A stretch of 64,000 nucleotides of DNA from Cacajao melanocephalus (Eukaryota > Chordata > Mammalia > Primates > Pitheciidae). Shown in pieces: positions 51,415 through 62,113 of the stretch (positions are counted from its first letter, which is position 1; each line of letters starts with the position of its first letter). The notes under the pieces are model-generated. The model was not told the DNA's origin, made no database searches, and was given only the letters and a program-made list of their open reading frames with translations. A program made the position numbers and the translations under genes. The stretch is from contig CAUYLG010070657.1 of assembly GCA_963573385.1 (NCBI GenBank), positions 29,387-93,386 on the forward strand, written 5' to 3'.

Positions 51415-52522
51415 TTCAGGAATGGCACTAGTCACTTGGCTGGTCATGTAGGGCCTTGAGGAAGGGAATCAGCATCATGCTGATTCTGGAATTATTCATA
51501 CCATTGGTCTGAACATGTTGCAGGCACTGAAAAGCTTCAGATTTGGCCTTATAAGGTAGGGCAGGAGAAAGTGGATTAAAAGTGTCAAGGAGAGCAAGTG
51601 GCAAAACAGTTCTGTCCATTATTAGTTTCCAACAGGAGTTGAAGGGAAGATTTGGCAGAGGAGAAACTTGCACTAAAGCAGGAGTTGACATGGAGGTGGA
51701 GGAACGGGGACACACTATAGCCTCTCTTATTCCACCACTGGACAGGGCCGAATGTCCAAGGGCAAGTGGGAGAAATGATGTAGTCTAGGTCATCCAGATA
51801 GAAAGTGAGGGTACACTTCTGGAAGACAGGGCAGAGATGAAGTGAACAAGATGCTCTGCCAACTTGGGGTGCTCCTAAGCTGGGAGCAGTGTCGGAGAGA
51901 ATAGGAACTAGCTCTGTCATTGAAGGATGGGGTGCTGGCACAATCCAACAGCAGCAAGAGGCCTTCCTGGCAGTGGGGGGTGTGGTGGGGGGGCCGGTGC
52001 TGAAAGAGATTCCACTTTGTAGGGAGGATACAAAAAGACTCAGGGGACCTTAGCATCTGTGCCGAAAGCATAGACACCCTTGGATGTTTTGTAGGAGCTA
52101 CTGGCAAAAAATAGGGGAATGTCTTATTCAGTGCTCCATTTTTGGGGGGCAGAACAAATGGAATTAATGTTGAATCCCTCTAGGGATTACGAATGATTAG
52201 ACCTTCAAGCTCGTTGTGGAAAAAGAGAAGCAAGGCAAATCTGATATTTAGTACAGGCAGGATGGGCCAGGGAAGGATGCTGGAAAAAATTTCAATCACC
52301 CACTATCAGAAAGGGCTACGAATATCCTGTGAGGGTAGACTTCTGTTGATACCATGGTAGTAGACTTAAGTTGGGGCAACCATTATTATGAACAGCCACA
52401 GAGAGATTAAGAGAGATGGAATATTATGGTTGTTTTGAAATTCTTGGGAGGGAAAACATGGGGAGAAATGCCAGATATAGTATGCACCTAAAGTAAAATA
52501 AATAAATTAAAAAAAAAAAAAA
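51415..52522. other. Unidentified segment with coding-like minus-strand frames
   Basis: GC is higher than the surroundings. Minus-strand frames of 95, 118 and 105 codons (51428-51715, 51585-51941, 51790-52107) overlap in different phases, with serine- and leucine-rich stretches. One contains 'SEAFQCLQHVQTNGMNNSR'. A plus-strand A-tract at 52509-52522 follows AAATAAATT, like a retroposed 3' end, but on the opposite strand from the best frames. It could be an unrecognised retroviral internal region or a retropseudogene. I could not identify it. Confidence 0.3.
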
Positions 52523-52598
52523 GAAATTCTCAAGAGATAGAGACTGCCCTGACTTATGTTGTTTTTGTAGTATCAAAAAAAAAAACAAAACAAAAAAA

Positions 52599-52910
52599 GG
52601 CCAGACATAATGGATCATACCTGGAATCCCAGCACTTTGGGAGGCAGAGGTAGGAGAATCACTTGAGTTCAGGAGTTCGAGACCAGCCTGGCCAACAAGG
52701 TGAAACCTTGTCTCTACTAAAAATACAAAAATTAGCCGGGCATGGTGGTGGGTGCCTGTAGTCCCAACTACTTGGGGAGCTGAAGTAGGAGAATTGCTTG
52801 AACCTGGGAGGCAGAGGTTGCAGTGAGCCTAGATCTTACCACTGCACTCCAGCCTGGGTGACAGAGTAAGACCCTGTCTCAAAAAAAAAAAAAAAAAAAA
52901 AAAAAAGAAA
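52599..52910 (+). repeat. Alu, full length
   Basis: GGCCAGACATAATGGATCATACC start, both monomers, end GACCCTGTCTC, then a poly(A) of about 26. An A-rich run at 52576-52597 precedes it. Confidence 0.97.
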
Positions 52911-53857
52911 AGTCAGGAGGAGGCAAAAGGGCATTTTTGCATTTTTCTCCCATATATTTATGAGTGCTTAACCAAGAGGTTAAGATATTAGAAACACTAT
53001 GCAAGAATGATATATTAGTTAGATAAAAGGAATAATATTACTAATTGGGCTGTTAATAGCTGACAAGTTGATTCTCTCAATTTAGAGTGATTTGATACAT
53101 ATGATTTGAATAAGTATGATTTGGTATATCTGTGAGTAATATGGGCACACTTTTATCCTCATATTGCAAGTGAAGTCCAGGCTAACAGTAATTGACATGG
53201 CTCATCCATAGAGGACTGATTTCAATCCGGTCTCTGACTCCTTACTTTATCACAGTGCTCTGTTTTGCCTATATAAAAATGCTTTTGGCTCTTTTTAAAT
53301 GATTGTCTCTGTTTTCTCTTATCCTGAATAATGGGTAATAGCAAAAATACAAGAAGTTTTAAAAGACTAATTTAAAAGACTGTTAGGGAAAGCTAAGATA
53401 GTTTCATCTTCTCATGTCTCAGTTTGTATCCTAATTCACATCATTTTAAAGTAACACTTAACTAGATTCTTCCCATCTGACAGACTCAACTATTTGAAAA
53501 CACAAAAAGGGTGAGTTATCTATCCCTGGAAGTGCTAAAACAGAGAGCAGACTACTTGCTTATTTTGGATATAGAGGAGTTTCTTGCTTTCAGAAGAGGT
53601 TAGATTAGATAATCTTTAAGATCTGACTGCCAAGATTCCATCAGAAGCTGGAAGCAAGTGAAAAACCAATGAAAAATCTTACCAACTAACCAAAGAACAA
53701 GAAAACCCAGTTTCTCCATAGTCAAAGTAGATGCTTCATCGTCTGGTTATATAATTCAACTTAGTTGGTTCATTAGAGATGCCTTCATGTATTCTTTCGG
53801 AGTCTTGCTTCTCTTGTTTGAGAAACATTACAATCTTATTTTTATGATTTTCTAGGT
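52911..53857. other. Unassigned AT-rich DNA
   Basis: Nothing recognised. Confidence 0.4.
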
Positions 53858-54022
53858 CAGTGGTTCTCAACGTGTAGCTCTTAGACCAAAAGATTCTGGA
53901 TCACCTGGGAAACTTGTTAAAAATGCAAATGAATCAGAAACTCTGGGAATGGGGCCCAGCAAACTGATTTTAACAAGCCCTCCCAGTGATCCCAATACAG
54001 CTGAAGTTTGAGAACTGCAGTG
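53858..54022 (+). mobile_element. MER5A hAT MITE
   Basis: CAGTGGTTCTCAACGTGTAGC start, 'GGATCACCTGGGAAACTTGTTAAAAATGC', 'CAGAAACTCTGGGAATGGGGCC', 'TTTTAACAAGCCCTCCCAGTGATC' and 'GAAGTTTGAGAACTGCAGTG' end: a near-complete MER5A in sense orientation. Confidence 0.95.
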
Positions 54023-54346
54023 CTAGGGTATAGGTGAGCAAAAGTCACAAATTCAATTCAGTGGAAGAGTAATATCAGAGGGAGGCGAGCTAAAAATAAA
54101 GAAATTGAATAAGCCAGTCTGGTCAAGGAAGACTTAATGTAGGGATTAATTATGCAACCCATGTTACTACTGTGATAATGCACTCTGATTTTGTTTTCTA
54201 AAAAACAAAGTAAAAAATATTTAATAATGATTTCTGACAAAATAATTTAAAAATTTAAAAACTGTTCTTATTGAATATAATGTGATTGCAGAAAAGTTTA
54301 TTTAGCTATTGTGTTAGAATGTGTTGTATTCATTGGGTTTTATTTA

Positions 54347-54595
54347 GTTTGTTAGTGGTATTAGATAGGATAGGCCAAACTGCTGTAACAAATCAACTTA
54401 AACACATATAATCTTATCTCTGTCTTATTTAAAGTCCAAGGTTGCTATTTCTGAGCAGTAGGAAGCTCTCCTTTACTCAATGATTTGGAAACCAGGCTTC
54501 TTCCACTTTGTGTCTCTATCATCGCTAGTGCCTTGCTGTGTGAATCCCACTGGTAGAAAAGAAAGAGAGAGTTGGCAAGTCACACTCAATTAAGA
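54347..54595. repeat. LTR-like repeat, first part (split by L1)
   Basis: 'GATAGGATAGGCCAAACTGCTGTAACAAATCAAC' (54366-54399) and 'GAGAGAGTTGGCAAGTCACACTCAATTAAGAAAATGCTC' fit the first half of an old interspersed LTR-type repeat whose second half continues after the L1. Family name not committed. Confidence 0.6.
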
Positions 54596-55305
54596 AAATG
54601 CTCAGCTCATGGATATCTCTTCAAGAGAAATAAACACACATGTTCATGCAAAAACCCACACATGAAGTTTCATAGCAGCTTTATTATAACCGAAACCTGA
54701 ACACAACCCAGATGCTTTTCAATGGGTTAATAGTTAAACTGTGATATAGCCACACTATGGAATATCACTCAGCAATCAAAAGCAAGCACCTATTGATATA
54801 CTCAACAAATTTGATGAATCTCAAAGGCATTATGCTAAATGAAAAAGCCAGTCCTAAAAAGATTGCATACTATGATTCCATTCCATATGATTCCACTTAA
54901 AGACGTTCTTGAAATTACAAAATGATTGAAATAGGGCATGGATTAGAGGTTGGCATGGGTTAGGGATGGGAGAGGGAGGTCATGGTTATAAAGATGTAGC
55001 ACAGGTGACAGAATTGTTCTGTGTCTTGATAAGGGTGGCAGTTACACAAAGCTATACAGATGATAAAATTGCGTAGGACTACACACATGCACACTCACAC
55101 ACACACACAGACACGAGTGCTTGCAAATCTAAATACATTCTATGGATTGTACAAATGTCAATTTTCAGCTTTTATTATTCCATTATATGTATGCAGGATG
55201 CCACCAGTGGGAGTGGGTGAAGGGTTTATGAGGTCTTCCTGTACATTTGTTTTGCAACTTCCTGTGAATCTATAGTGATTTCAGAATTTAAAGTTTAAAG
55301 CAAGG
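54596..55305 (+). repeat. Old L1 3' end inserted in the LTR-like repeat
   Basis: Sense L1 end: 'CATAGCAGCTTTATTATAACCG', 'GAATATCACTCAGCAATCAAAAG', 'GAATCTCAAAGGCATTATGCTAAATGAAAAAGCC', 'GATTCCATTCCATATGATTCCACTTAAAG', then 3' UTR with an AC repeat at 55081-55110. 5'-truncated, ORF2 broken. Confidence 0.9.
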
Positions 55306-55475
55306 AAATTGATCTAGAAGTGGCACACATCATTTCTTAAGATTTCATTGACAGAGACGAATTGCATGGCCACACATAATTGCAGAAGTACAGGGGAAAT
55401 TGGAAGAGGAGAAAGGATTTTGGCAGGCAACTAGCTTTTGCTACCATGACAAAAAATACTAATTTCCCACTGAAA
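55306..55475. repeat. LTR-like repeat, second part
   Basis: 'CTAGAAGTGGCACACATCATTTC', 'GATTTCATTGACAGAGACGAATTGCATGGCC' and 'GGGGAAATTGGAAG' match the continuation of the repeat begun at 54347. Joining the two restores the expected order, so the L1 is younger. Confidence 0.6.
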
Positions 55476-56034
55476 CCCAATTGCTAAATCCAAAGGCATT
55501 TATGCCAATCCATACTACATTCTTATTATTCTCCTATAGCCTTATCTTTTGTAAACACTTGTGTGGTTACATTTATTCAATAGCAGCAATCAGTCTTTTT
55601 AGACCATCATCACAAAATACCCCTTCATCACAAAGTTAAAAAAAAATTTAAACAGTCAAAAGAGTAAGGTATTTTTTATAATGATAGTTTATCCGGTTAT
55701 AGATGAGAGAAAATGAAAAGATGAGAAGGAAAGGGTGAGATGAAAATAAAATTCCTTCAATTGTTTGTATTCTATTCAGCAAGTTTTAGGGATCTATAAG
55801 TATTATGTAATGAATTTTAATTTTTTTTGGAAATGAAAAAAAGAGAACACTTGCTATTTTTCTTCCTTGTTGGAATTATTTTTAAAAACTTAAAAATATA
55901 AGAAAAGAAAAATACACCTTTATAAAATAACCTTTAAAATTTTTATTTTGGTAAATATTAGATAAGTTGAGTGAGTCTAAAATTTATTTTATTCAACATG
56001 CTTGAAGAAAAAAATAATTCATAAAAATATTGGA
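55476..56034. other. Unassigned AT-rich DNA
   Basis: Nothing recognised. Confidence 0.4.
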
Positions 56035-56755
56035 AGCACACCCATTTAGATACCTATTATTTTTAAAAAAGAGGAAAATCATGTTGGTGAATATGTGGAA
56101 AAATTGGAACCTGTGTACATTGCTAGTGGGAACATAAAATGGTGCAACCACTATGGAAAACAGTTTGACAACTCCTCAAAAAGTTAAACATAGAACTATC
56201 ACATGATCTGGCAAATTGAGGGATTCAAACAGATATTTGTACACCCATGTTCACAGCAGCATTATTCGTAATAGCCAAAAGGTAAAAACACTCTAAATGT
56301 CTGCTACACATGAGTGGATACACAAAGTATGGCACAGCCTATAACTACAATGGAATATTATTCAGTCCTTTATTATAAAGGTACAAAATCTGATGCATGT
56401 TGCAACAGGGATGCACCTTGAAAAAAACGTTGTGTTAAGTAAAACAAGCCAACAGGCTGGACCCCAAAGAACAAATACTGTATGATTCCACTATTAGGAG
56501 GTACTTAAGTGCAGTCATACTCATAGAGACAAAGAAGAGAAGGGGGGTTACAAGGAGCTGTGGGAGGGAGGAGCTGAGAGTGATGGATGAGTACAGAGTT
56601 TCTGTTTGGGATGGTGAACAAGTTCAGGAAATGGATAGTGGTGATGGTTGCATAATGTTGTGACTGTACTTAATGCCACTGAAGTGTACACTTAAAAATA
56701 GTTAAAATCTCAAATTTTGTGTTATGTATGTTTTACCACAATAAAAACGTAGGAG
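56035..56755 (+). repeat. Old L1 3' end (L1M)
   Basis: Sense L1 end with clear landmarks: 'GCTAGTGGGAACATAAAATGGTGCAACCACTATGG', 'CAGCAGCATTATTCGTAATAGCC', 'ATGGAATATTATTCAGTCC', 'GTGATGGTTGCATAATGTTGTGA', 'GCCACTGAAGTGTACACTTAAAAATAGTT', 'TTTTACCACAATAAAAA'. The 3' end is complete; the 5' part is truncated. Confidence 0.95.
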
Positions 56756-57795
56756 GAAATAGTATTGGAAGAAAAATATTTTAAGACTTTAAGTCAATGG
56801 CTGTTTGTGCTAGTTTCACACATTACACAGGATTATGTCAGACCTTCATCTGAAAGAGGAAGGAACAGATTATCTCAATTTATTTTAAAATTTATTTACG
56901 ATCTGCCTTCTGGGTAGTAAACATTGTTTGATTCAGAATTGCCAAGGGGTTATAAAAAGTGTTTATTTAATTTTAATTTTGTTTTAAGTACTTATTTAAA
57001 GGGACATACTTCAAACTCTTAGATTCTTTTTTTCCCTTCAAAGTGATCCAATGGGGTTGGACCAGGCACTCTGTTTTGCTAGGTCAAGTTTCGGCCAGGT
57101 TTTAAGTCAGAATGTCCATGTGTCAAATGACAGAAGCCTGGGCAGAGATATTCTAGATATAGTTTGCCAGGTCTGAGAGGAGGAATGTCCCTCATTGGAC
57201 TGGCAGATGTCCCTCCCTAACACACTCATTTTCAGAACGTGACACCCTGTGCCACATGAGGCATTGAATATGGGGATTCTGGCTGTGATTTAATCTAAAA
57301 GCACATGTTTTGTGTTTATGAATATTCTTATAGTGTTATTTTCCAGTTTTCTATGCCAGCCTGCCACGCTGGCATTTGACAGGGCATGAGGTAGGTTACA
57401 AAGCATTAGGCTTGATCAACCACATTTAACAAGTATTTATCATATTTTTCTCTTTTTTTTCTGTTCCATCCTAGGCACTAGGACGTTATAGGTAAAAGTA
57501 AAAGATTAATAATGAGTTCAAAATCATATCTGTTATCCTATTCTCCTTATATTCTATGATTTTGCTTTGTGAAAATTCTTGTGTTAACCATAACATGTAG
57601 TGTGCATTAAGTAAATGTTAGTAAATGTTGTTTCTAACATTGTTGATTGTGACTAAATAGAAAGATTAAAGAGAAGCCATGGGTATGAAGTATGAATATT
57701 TTCAAGTTTATCAGACTAGGAACTTTATTTTCTTTTAGGAAACATAGTCGTAATACCTATAAGGGGAAGAACATGTTTTCCAGGAAAAACATTGA
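56756..57795. other. Unassigned DNA with one perfect hairpin
   Basis: No family recognised. ATGCCAGC (57353-57360) and GCTGGCAT (57368-57375) form an 8-bp stem with a 7-base loop. Too short to call a gene. Confidence 0.4.
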
Positions 57796-57797
57796 GA

Positions 57798-57965
57798 TGT
57801 TTGTGTTACAGTTTCACCACTTACTAGCTAATTCACTTGGGTAAGTAAAAATCTCTGAACCTAAATTCAGTAATATTTAAAATAACAATTATAGTAAGAC
57901 TATTCCACAAGCTTATTTTCATAGTAAATGACATAAATTACAAAGAAATCCTTAGAAACTCTAAG
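57798..57965 (+). repeat. MIR SINE
   Basis: 'CACCACTTACTAGCTAATTCACTTGGGTAAGTAAAAATCTCTGAACC' (57815-57861) matches the MIR core in sense orientation. Confidence 0.75.
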
Positions 57966-58150
57966 GCATTTTAGAGGTATTTATAATGATTATATCTACT
58001 GTTGAATTAGTTCTACTTCTTCCCTAGGGAGGTGACTAAAGGATTAGAAAATGTCGAATTTTTCATTCACTTGAATATCTTTGAATTCTTTTCAGATATA
58101 TGTAAATTAAAAATTTTCATTTCCTTATAATTTAATATATGTAAGAATCT
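57966..58150. other. Unassigned AT-rich DNA
   Basis: Nothing recognised. Confidence 0.4.
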
Positions 58151-58425
58151 GGCTGGGCATGGTGGCTCAAGCCTGTAATCCCAACATTCTAGGAGGCTGA
58201 GGTGGATGGATCACCCAAGGTCAGGAGTTTGAGACCAGCCTGGCCAACATGGTGAAACCCATCTCTACTAAAAATACAAAAATTAGCTGGGCATGGTGGC
58301 ATGTGCCTATGATCCCAGGTACTGGGGAGGCTGAGGCAGGGAGGTTGCAGTGAGAAAAGATAGCACCACTGCACTCCAGCCTGGCTGACATAGCAATAAC
58401 TTTTCTCCAATAATAATAATAATAA
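58151..58425 (+). repeat. Alu with a ~25-base internal deletion
   Basis: GGCTGGGCATGGTGGCTC start. In the right monomer 'GAGGCTGAGGCAGGGAGGTTGCAGTGAG' joins the usual GGCAGG to GGAGGTTGCAG directly, dropping the 'AGAATCGCTTGAACC' block. Tail is (AAT)n-like, 58410-58425. Confidence 0.95.
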
Positions 58426-58510
58426 GTATAAAAATCACCTGGGGATCTTGTAAGGTCCTAGACCCATGCACAAGGCCCATGCATGGAAATCCTTCTTTAG
58501 TGAGTCTAGG

Positions 58511-58675
58511 CTTGTGGTTCTCAATTTTGGGTACACATCAGATTCATCTAGGGTATTTCTAAAATCCCCATGCCCAAGATGCACCCCAGACCCATTACAT
58601 CAGAATTCTAGAGGTGAGACCCAGGCAGAGTACCCCAGATGATTCTGATGTGGGTAGCCCAAGAACAATCACTTA
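58511..58675 (+). mobile_element. MER5-type hAT MITE (copy A)
   Basis: 'GTGGTTCTCAATTTTGGGTACACATCAGATTCATCTAGGG', 'CCCCATGCCCAAGATGCACCCCAGACC' and 'GATTCTGATGTGGGTAGCC' follow the MER5 order. It is the probable source of the copy at 59426-59540. Confidence 0.85.
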
Positions 58676-58690
58676 AAAAGAAAATATCCA

Positions 58691-59040
58691 TGATATGGTT
58701 TGGCTATGTACCTACCCAAATCTCACCTTGAATTATAATAATCTCCATGTGTCAGGAGTAGGGCCAGGTAGAGATAATTGAATCATGGGGCAGTTTTCCC
58801 CAAACTGTTCTCATGGTATTAAATAAGTCTCACAAGATCTGGTGGTTTTATAAATAGGAGGTTCCCCTACACATGCTCTCTTTCCTGCCACCATGTAGGA
58901 TATACCTTTGCCCCTTCTTCCACCGTGATTGTGAGGCCTCCTCAGACATGTGGAACTGTGAGTCCATTAAACCTATTTTTCTTTATAAGTTACCCAGTCT
59001 TGGTTATGTCTTAATTAGCAGCATAAGAACAGACTAATAT
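58691..59040 (+). repeat. THE1-type LTR, solo
   Basis: TGATATGGTTTGGCTATGTACC start, 'GATAATTGAATCATGGGGCAG', 'TAAATAAGTCTCACAAGATCTGGTGG', 'GTGATTGTGAGGCCTCCTCAG', 'GTCCATTAAACC', and 'AAGAACAGACTAATA' end. A complete LTR in sense orientation, no internal region. Confidence 0.95.
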
Positions 59041-59416
59041 GGTCCCTAAGGAATAAATTGCTAAACTGAGCCATGAATAATTAAGATTTGTATTTTTCCC
59101 TTGTGTAAAGGAAGATGCTAAAATAGATTAAAAACAATATTTAACATGGTTTTTGTAAAAGAAAAGCTGATATAAGACACACACCTTAATTCTTTATGTA
59201 AAACTTTGTATAACCCTGAAATTATATTTCTAAACAATGATGACATTATAAAAACAATATTTATTGAAAAGCCAATGATAAAAGGATTTGCATTTACAAA
59301 TATTTTAATTTCAGGATAATAAGGTTCGAATTATTTTTTTACTGCTTCTTTCAAATATAATGTCTATGTGTTTTGTTTTCTGTAATTAATGTGTTTTAAC
59401 TAAATATTGATCCACA
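59041..59416. other. Unassigned AT-rich DNA
   Basis: Nothing recognised. Confidence 0.4.
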
Positions 59417-59425
59417 ACTTCCTCA

Positions 59426-59540
59426 GTTTTTTTCAATTTTGGATGCATATCGGAATCATCTAGGGTGCTTCTAAAAATCCCCATGCCCAAGATGTACCCC
59501 AGACCCATTACATCAGAATTCTAGAGGTGAGACTCAGGCA
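59426..59540 (+). repeat. MER5-type fragment (copy B) between 9-bp direct repeats
   Basis: Matches 58514-58627 with about 12 mismatches and one gap; the last 66 bases differ at only two positions. It is bracketed by ACTTCCTCA at 59417-59425 and 59540-59548. It begins and ends inside the MER5 body, so it is not itself a transposon-ended copy. Confidence 0.85.
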
Positions 59541-59603
59541 CTTCCTCAAATCATAGCTGTTAACTATGATACTGGTACACTCTTACTATGCTTTCTTTCC
59601 TAG

Positions 59604-59832
59604 ATTCATGGCTAATCTCCTGCTTCTCAGTTCTTATTGGCTCTTTCTCCTGTTCTTAGGACAATCCCACTTCTTAGGTGTTAACAATGATGGAAGTGAA
59701 AGGGATGTAAATGATTTAACCTTGAAGCTGTTTTTAAAATGTAAAGAAAAACATGTTACCCATTATTATTGCTGGCACAAAAAACTCAAGACTGTCCTAG
59801 ACCTCAGTTACACTGAAGCAACAGTGGAGGAA
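59604..59832 (+). other. Speculative small coding exon (signal-peptide-like start)
   Basis: A strong 3' splice-site sequence (pyrimidine tract 59589-59601, AG at 59602-59603) is followed by ATG at 59608. The frame runs 75 codons to a good 5' splice site GAA|GTAAGT (GT at 59833-59834), in phase 0. Residues 2-22 begin MANLLLLSSYWLFLLFLGQS, a hydrophobic signal-peptide-like run; the rest is charged with two cysteines (residues 45 and 55). The frame stays open beyond the donor to 59970. I recognise no family. Chance is quite possible. A weak continuation would be an acceptor near 60281. Confidence 0.2.
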
Positions 59833-61040
59833 GTAAGTGGGTCATATCCAACCCAATGGGAAGGGTTTGTCTTGAGACCCAGTAGGTTTTGTAACCTAAT
59901 CTATTTGTCAGCTGCCCGCTCCTCCTCTGTCTTTCCCCTGGTGACTGTTCTAACTTTACATCCACACTGAGCAGTGTTCTTTCAACAAGTTTCTTTTGAT
60001 AACTTAATGAAAACTCATTTCATGATGTTTACGGTTTTTTCCTTTTGTAAATATACAAAGTCAAAGAAAGAATGCACAGAGCCCAATATTTCACCCCCAA
60101 AACCCCAGATTCCTCACATGGGAGTTTGCTCAAGGCTCCTTACGGTTGCTTTGCCTCTGCCCCACAGAGCCCCTCATTGCTGGCTACTCCTTTATTGTTT
60201 TTCTTGGACCCTGTGAGTTTCTCTCTCCCACTGTATGCATAATAGTTCACTAACTCTAGGTTCTTACTCTATGCTTGCAGGTTCAAACCTATTACCCATC
60301 CAAAGTAAGGGGCTGGCAGTCATAGGACCACCCTATTTGGACGGAAGATTGGGTACTTGTAAATTATATAACAAAAATGTCAGGAACTTGGTAGTAAAAG
60401 GAAGGCTGGTTTGTGTCAAAGAATGTTGTATATAAATGTCTATTATATTAAGCTTTACTATATTTGAAGAGGACATATTTTCAATCCAGCTGGTAGACTT
60501 GTTTGATCAAAAAAAAGACTTCTCACATCATAAGCATGAATCCAGACTCTAGCCAGCAAGCCTGATGTTCAGAGCTTTTAAAAAACCATAATTTTCTCCT
60601 TCGTTTTGAATTGCATGGTATAATTCAGTATCTACAGCATAATTCTTCATTTTAACAGAGCCATAATAAAACTGAGTAAAAATTCGATTTTTTTCAGTTA
60701 TGTATTTTCTCTCTTTAGTCAACTATCAGTTATTTAGAATGTGTCTGTGTTAGGAATCATTCCATCCATTTTTCCTCTTTCTCTTGTTTTTGAGTTTAGA
60801 CAAAATAGTCTAGATTCATAAGGGAAAGGAAAGGATATTCAGTTGGAATAAGTTAGTTATGATATTGGAAAGGTTGGGTAGTGATTCAAGAGTGGGACTA
60901 TGGGAACTGATGCCACATGCTGATGTTTATAATAATTAACAATCGAAGTCTTTACAGACTTCCTACTCCCTCTTTCTTTGTGTAAAAGTGGAAGGGACAT
61001 GTTTATCCCCAGGAAACATTTATCTTACTATCACTGGCAT
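59833..61040. other. Unassigned DNA
   Basis: No repeat recognised. Frames at 59974-60216 and 60235-60435 have no recognisable product. An AATAAA lies near 60665. Confidence 0.35.
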
Positions 61041-61810
61041 CTAGGAGAGACATAAAATCCCATCACAATGTACTCTTTGTTTGGACTTAGGTGGATTAAG
61101 TCTGTAAGAGAAAAATGGCATCTTGCTGCTGTTGTAGGGGTTGGGATGGCAAGTGTGAGAGCTGGGGGGGTTTGTGTACCCGTAATCTTGATGGGATGAT
61201 ATGGACCCATTGTGCTTCCAGAGGTTCATCCCTTCCTCTAGAGCGAAAACCAAATCCTCCATTAGCAGGGGCATGCCCTCTTGCAGCATATTAAAGAGCA
61301 GGGCAGACACTGCTTGGAGCAAAGCCACCAAGAAGCGACCAGGAGATTCTCCTTTGGAACCAACTGCAGGAGAGTGTGCAGACAGTTACTTGGTTATTGA
61401 ATCAAAGGATCACTCCCTCCTTCCACAGTTTTCTGCTTAGTGAAGTAGAAAGCAGATGCCTTAAAGGACCCAATTGCCTTAGGTCTTGTTAACAGCTGTC
61501 TGATAACACTGTGTGAGTATAATTTGGGATCCCAGGATATCACCATGTTTTGAGCTGCCACTGAAGTCTTTCCAGGCAAAGCCTAGAGAAAGAAGATGCT
61601 ACTAGTTGCATTTTTCATACAAATGTGCAGGGCTTCTAGCAAGCCCTGCTCACATTTGTTAGCACCTCACTGGCCTTTGTCATCTGAGTAGCAGATGCAC
61701 AATAAGACTGATGAGCACAAGGAGGAGGCTGGTAGACACCTCTTCAGGGTGATTTCTTGGGCTTTGCTGCACATCAATCAGTACAAAGTGGAGCAGAGGG
61801 TATAAAGCAG
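61041..61810 (-). other. Unidentified segment, coding-like on the minus strand
   Basis: Two minus-strand frames (61579-61394 and 61331-61041, the latter open upstream to about 61390) lie close together in different phases, giving stretches such as 'LLQAVSALLFNMLQEGMPLL' and 'KTSVAAQNMVISWDPKLYSH'. The composition is more protein-like than the neighbours, with a frameshift between. It may be a decayed retropseudogene or retroviral internal region. No family recognised. It contains the source of the 257-bp duplication. TATAAAG lies at 61801 on the plus strand. Confidence 0.3.
61437..61693 (+). repeat. 257-bp duplicated segment, copy 1 (likely source)
   Basis: Matches 63090-63346 base for base without gaps apart from five substitutions (about 98%). 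It sits inside continuous sequence, while copy 2 is abruptly bounded by microsatellites, so this is the likely source. Confidence 0.95.
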
Positions 61811-62024
61811 GGTGGGTTTTCCGCCCTCTGAAGAAAGGGAGGGGAAAAAAAGATGAGGGCTTATGTACTATTCACCTGGAGAAAATTTGGAATGCCAGGG
61901 CATTGGCGACTGTTTTCAGAAGATCTTTTTTAAGGCTATGTTCTTTCTACCATTTTTTAAAAGTTTTAGTAGAAACTGGGTGAAATTCCTGACAATATAA
62001 TTATATTGATGAGTTAGTGAATGG
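61811..62024. other. Unassigned DNA
   Basis: Nothing recognised. Confidence 0.4.
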
Positions 62025-62113
62025 CTTGAAGCCTGCATTTTCCACTAATAGAGCAAGTCACTTCTCTCTGGCCCCAGTTTCCCAACATAAAATAGGAGGC
62101 TTGGTTTAGATCA
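62025..62113 (+). repeat. MIR fragment (tentative)
   Basis: 'GAGCAAGTCACTTCTCTCTGGCCCCAGTTTCCCAACATAAAATAGGAGG' (62051-62099) resembles the MIR core and 'CCTCAGTTTCCTCATCTGTAAAATGGG'. Confidence 0.6.

Noticed and set aside
57353..57375. 8-bp perfect stem-loop as a candidate small RNA
   Set aside because: A stem of this length occurs often by chance in 64 kb. No extended pairing flanks it.
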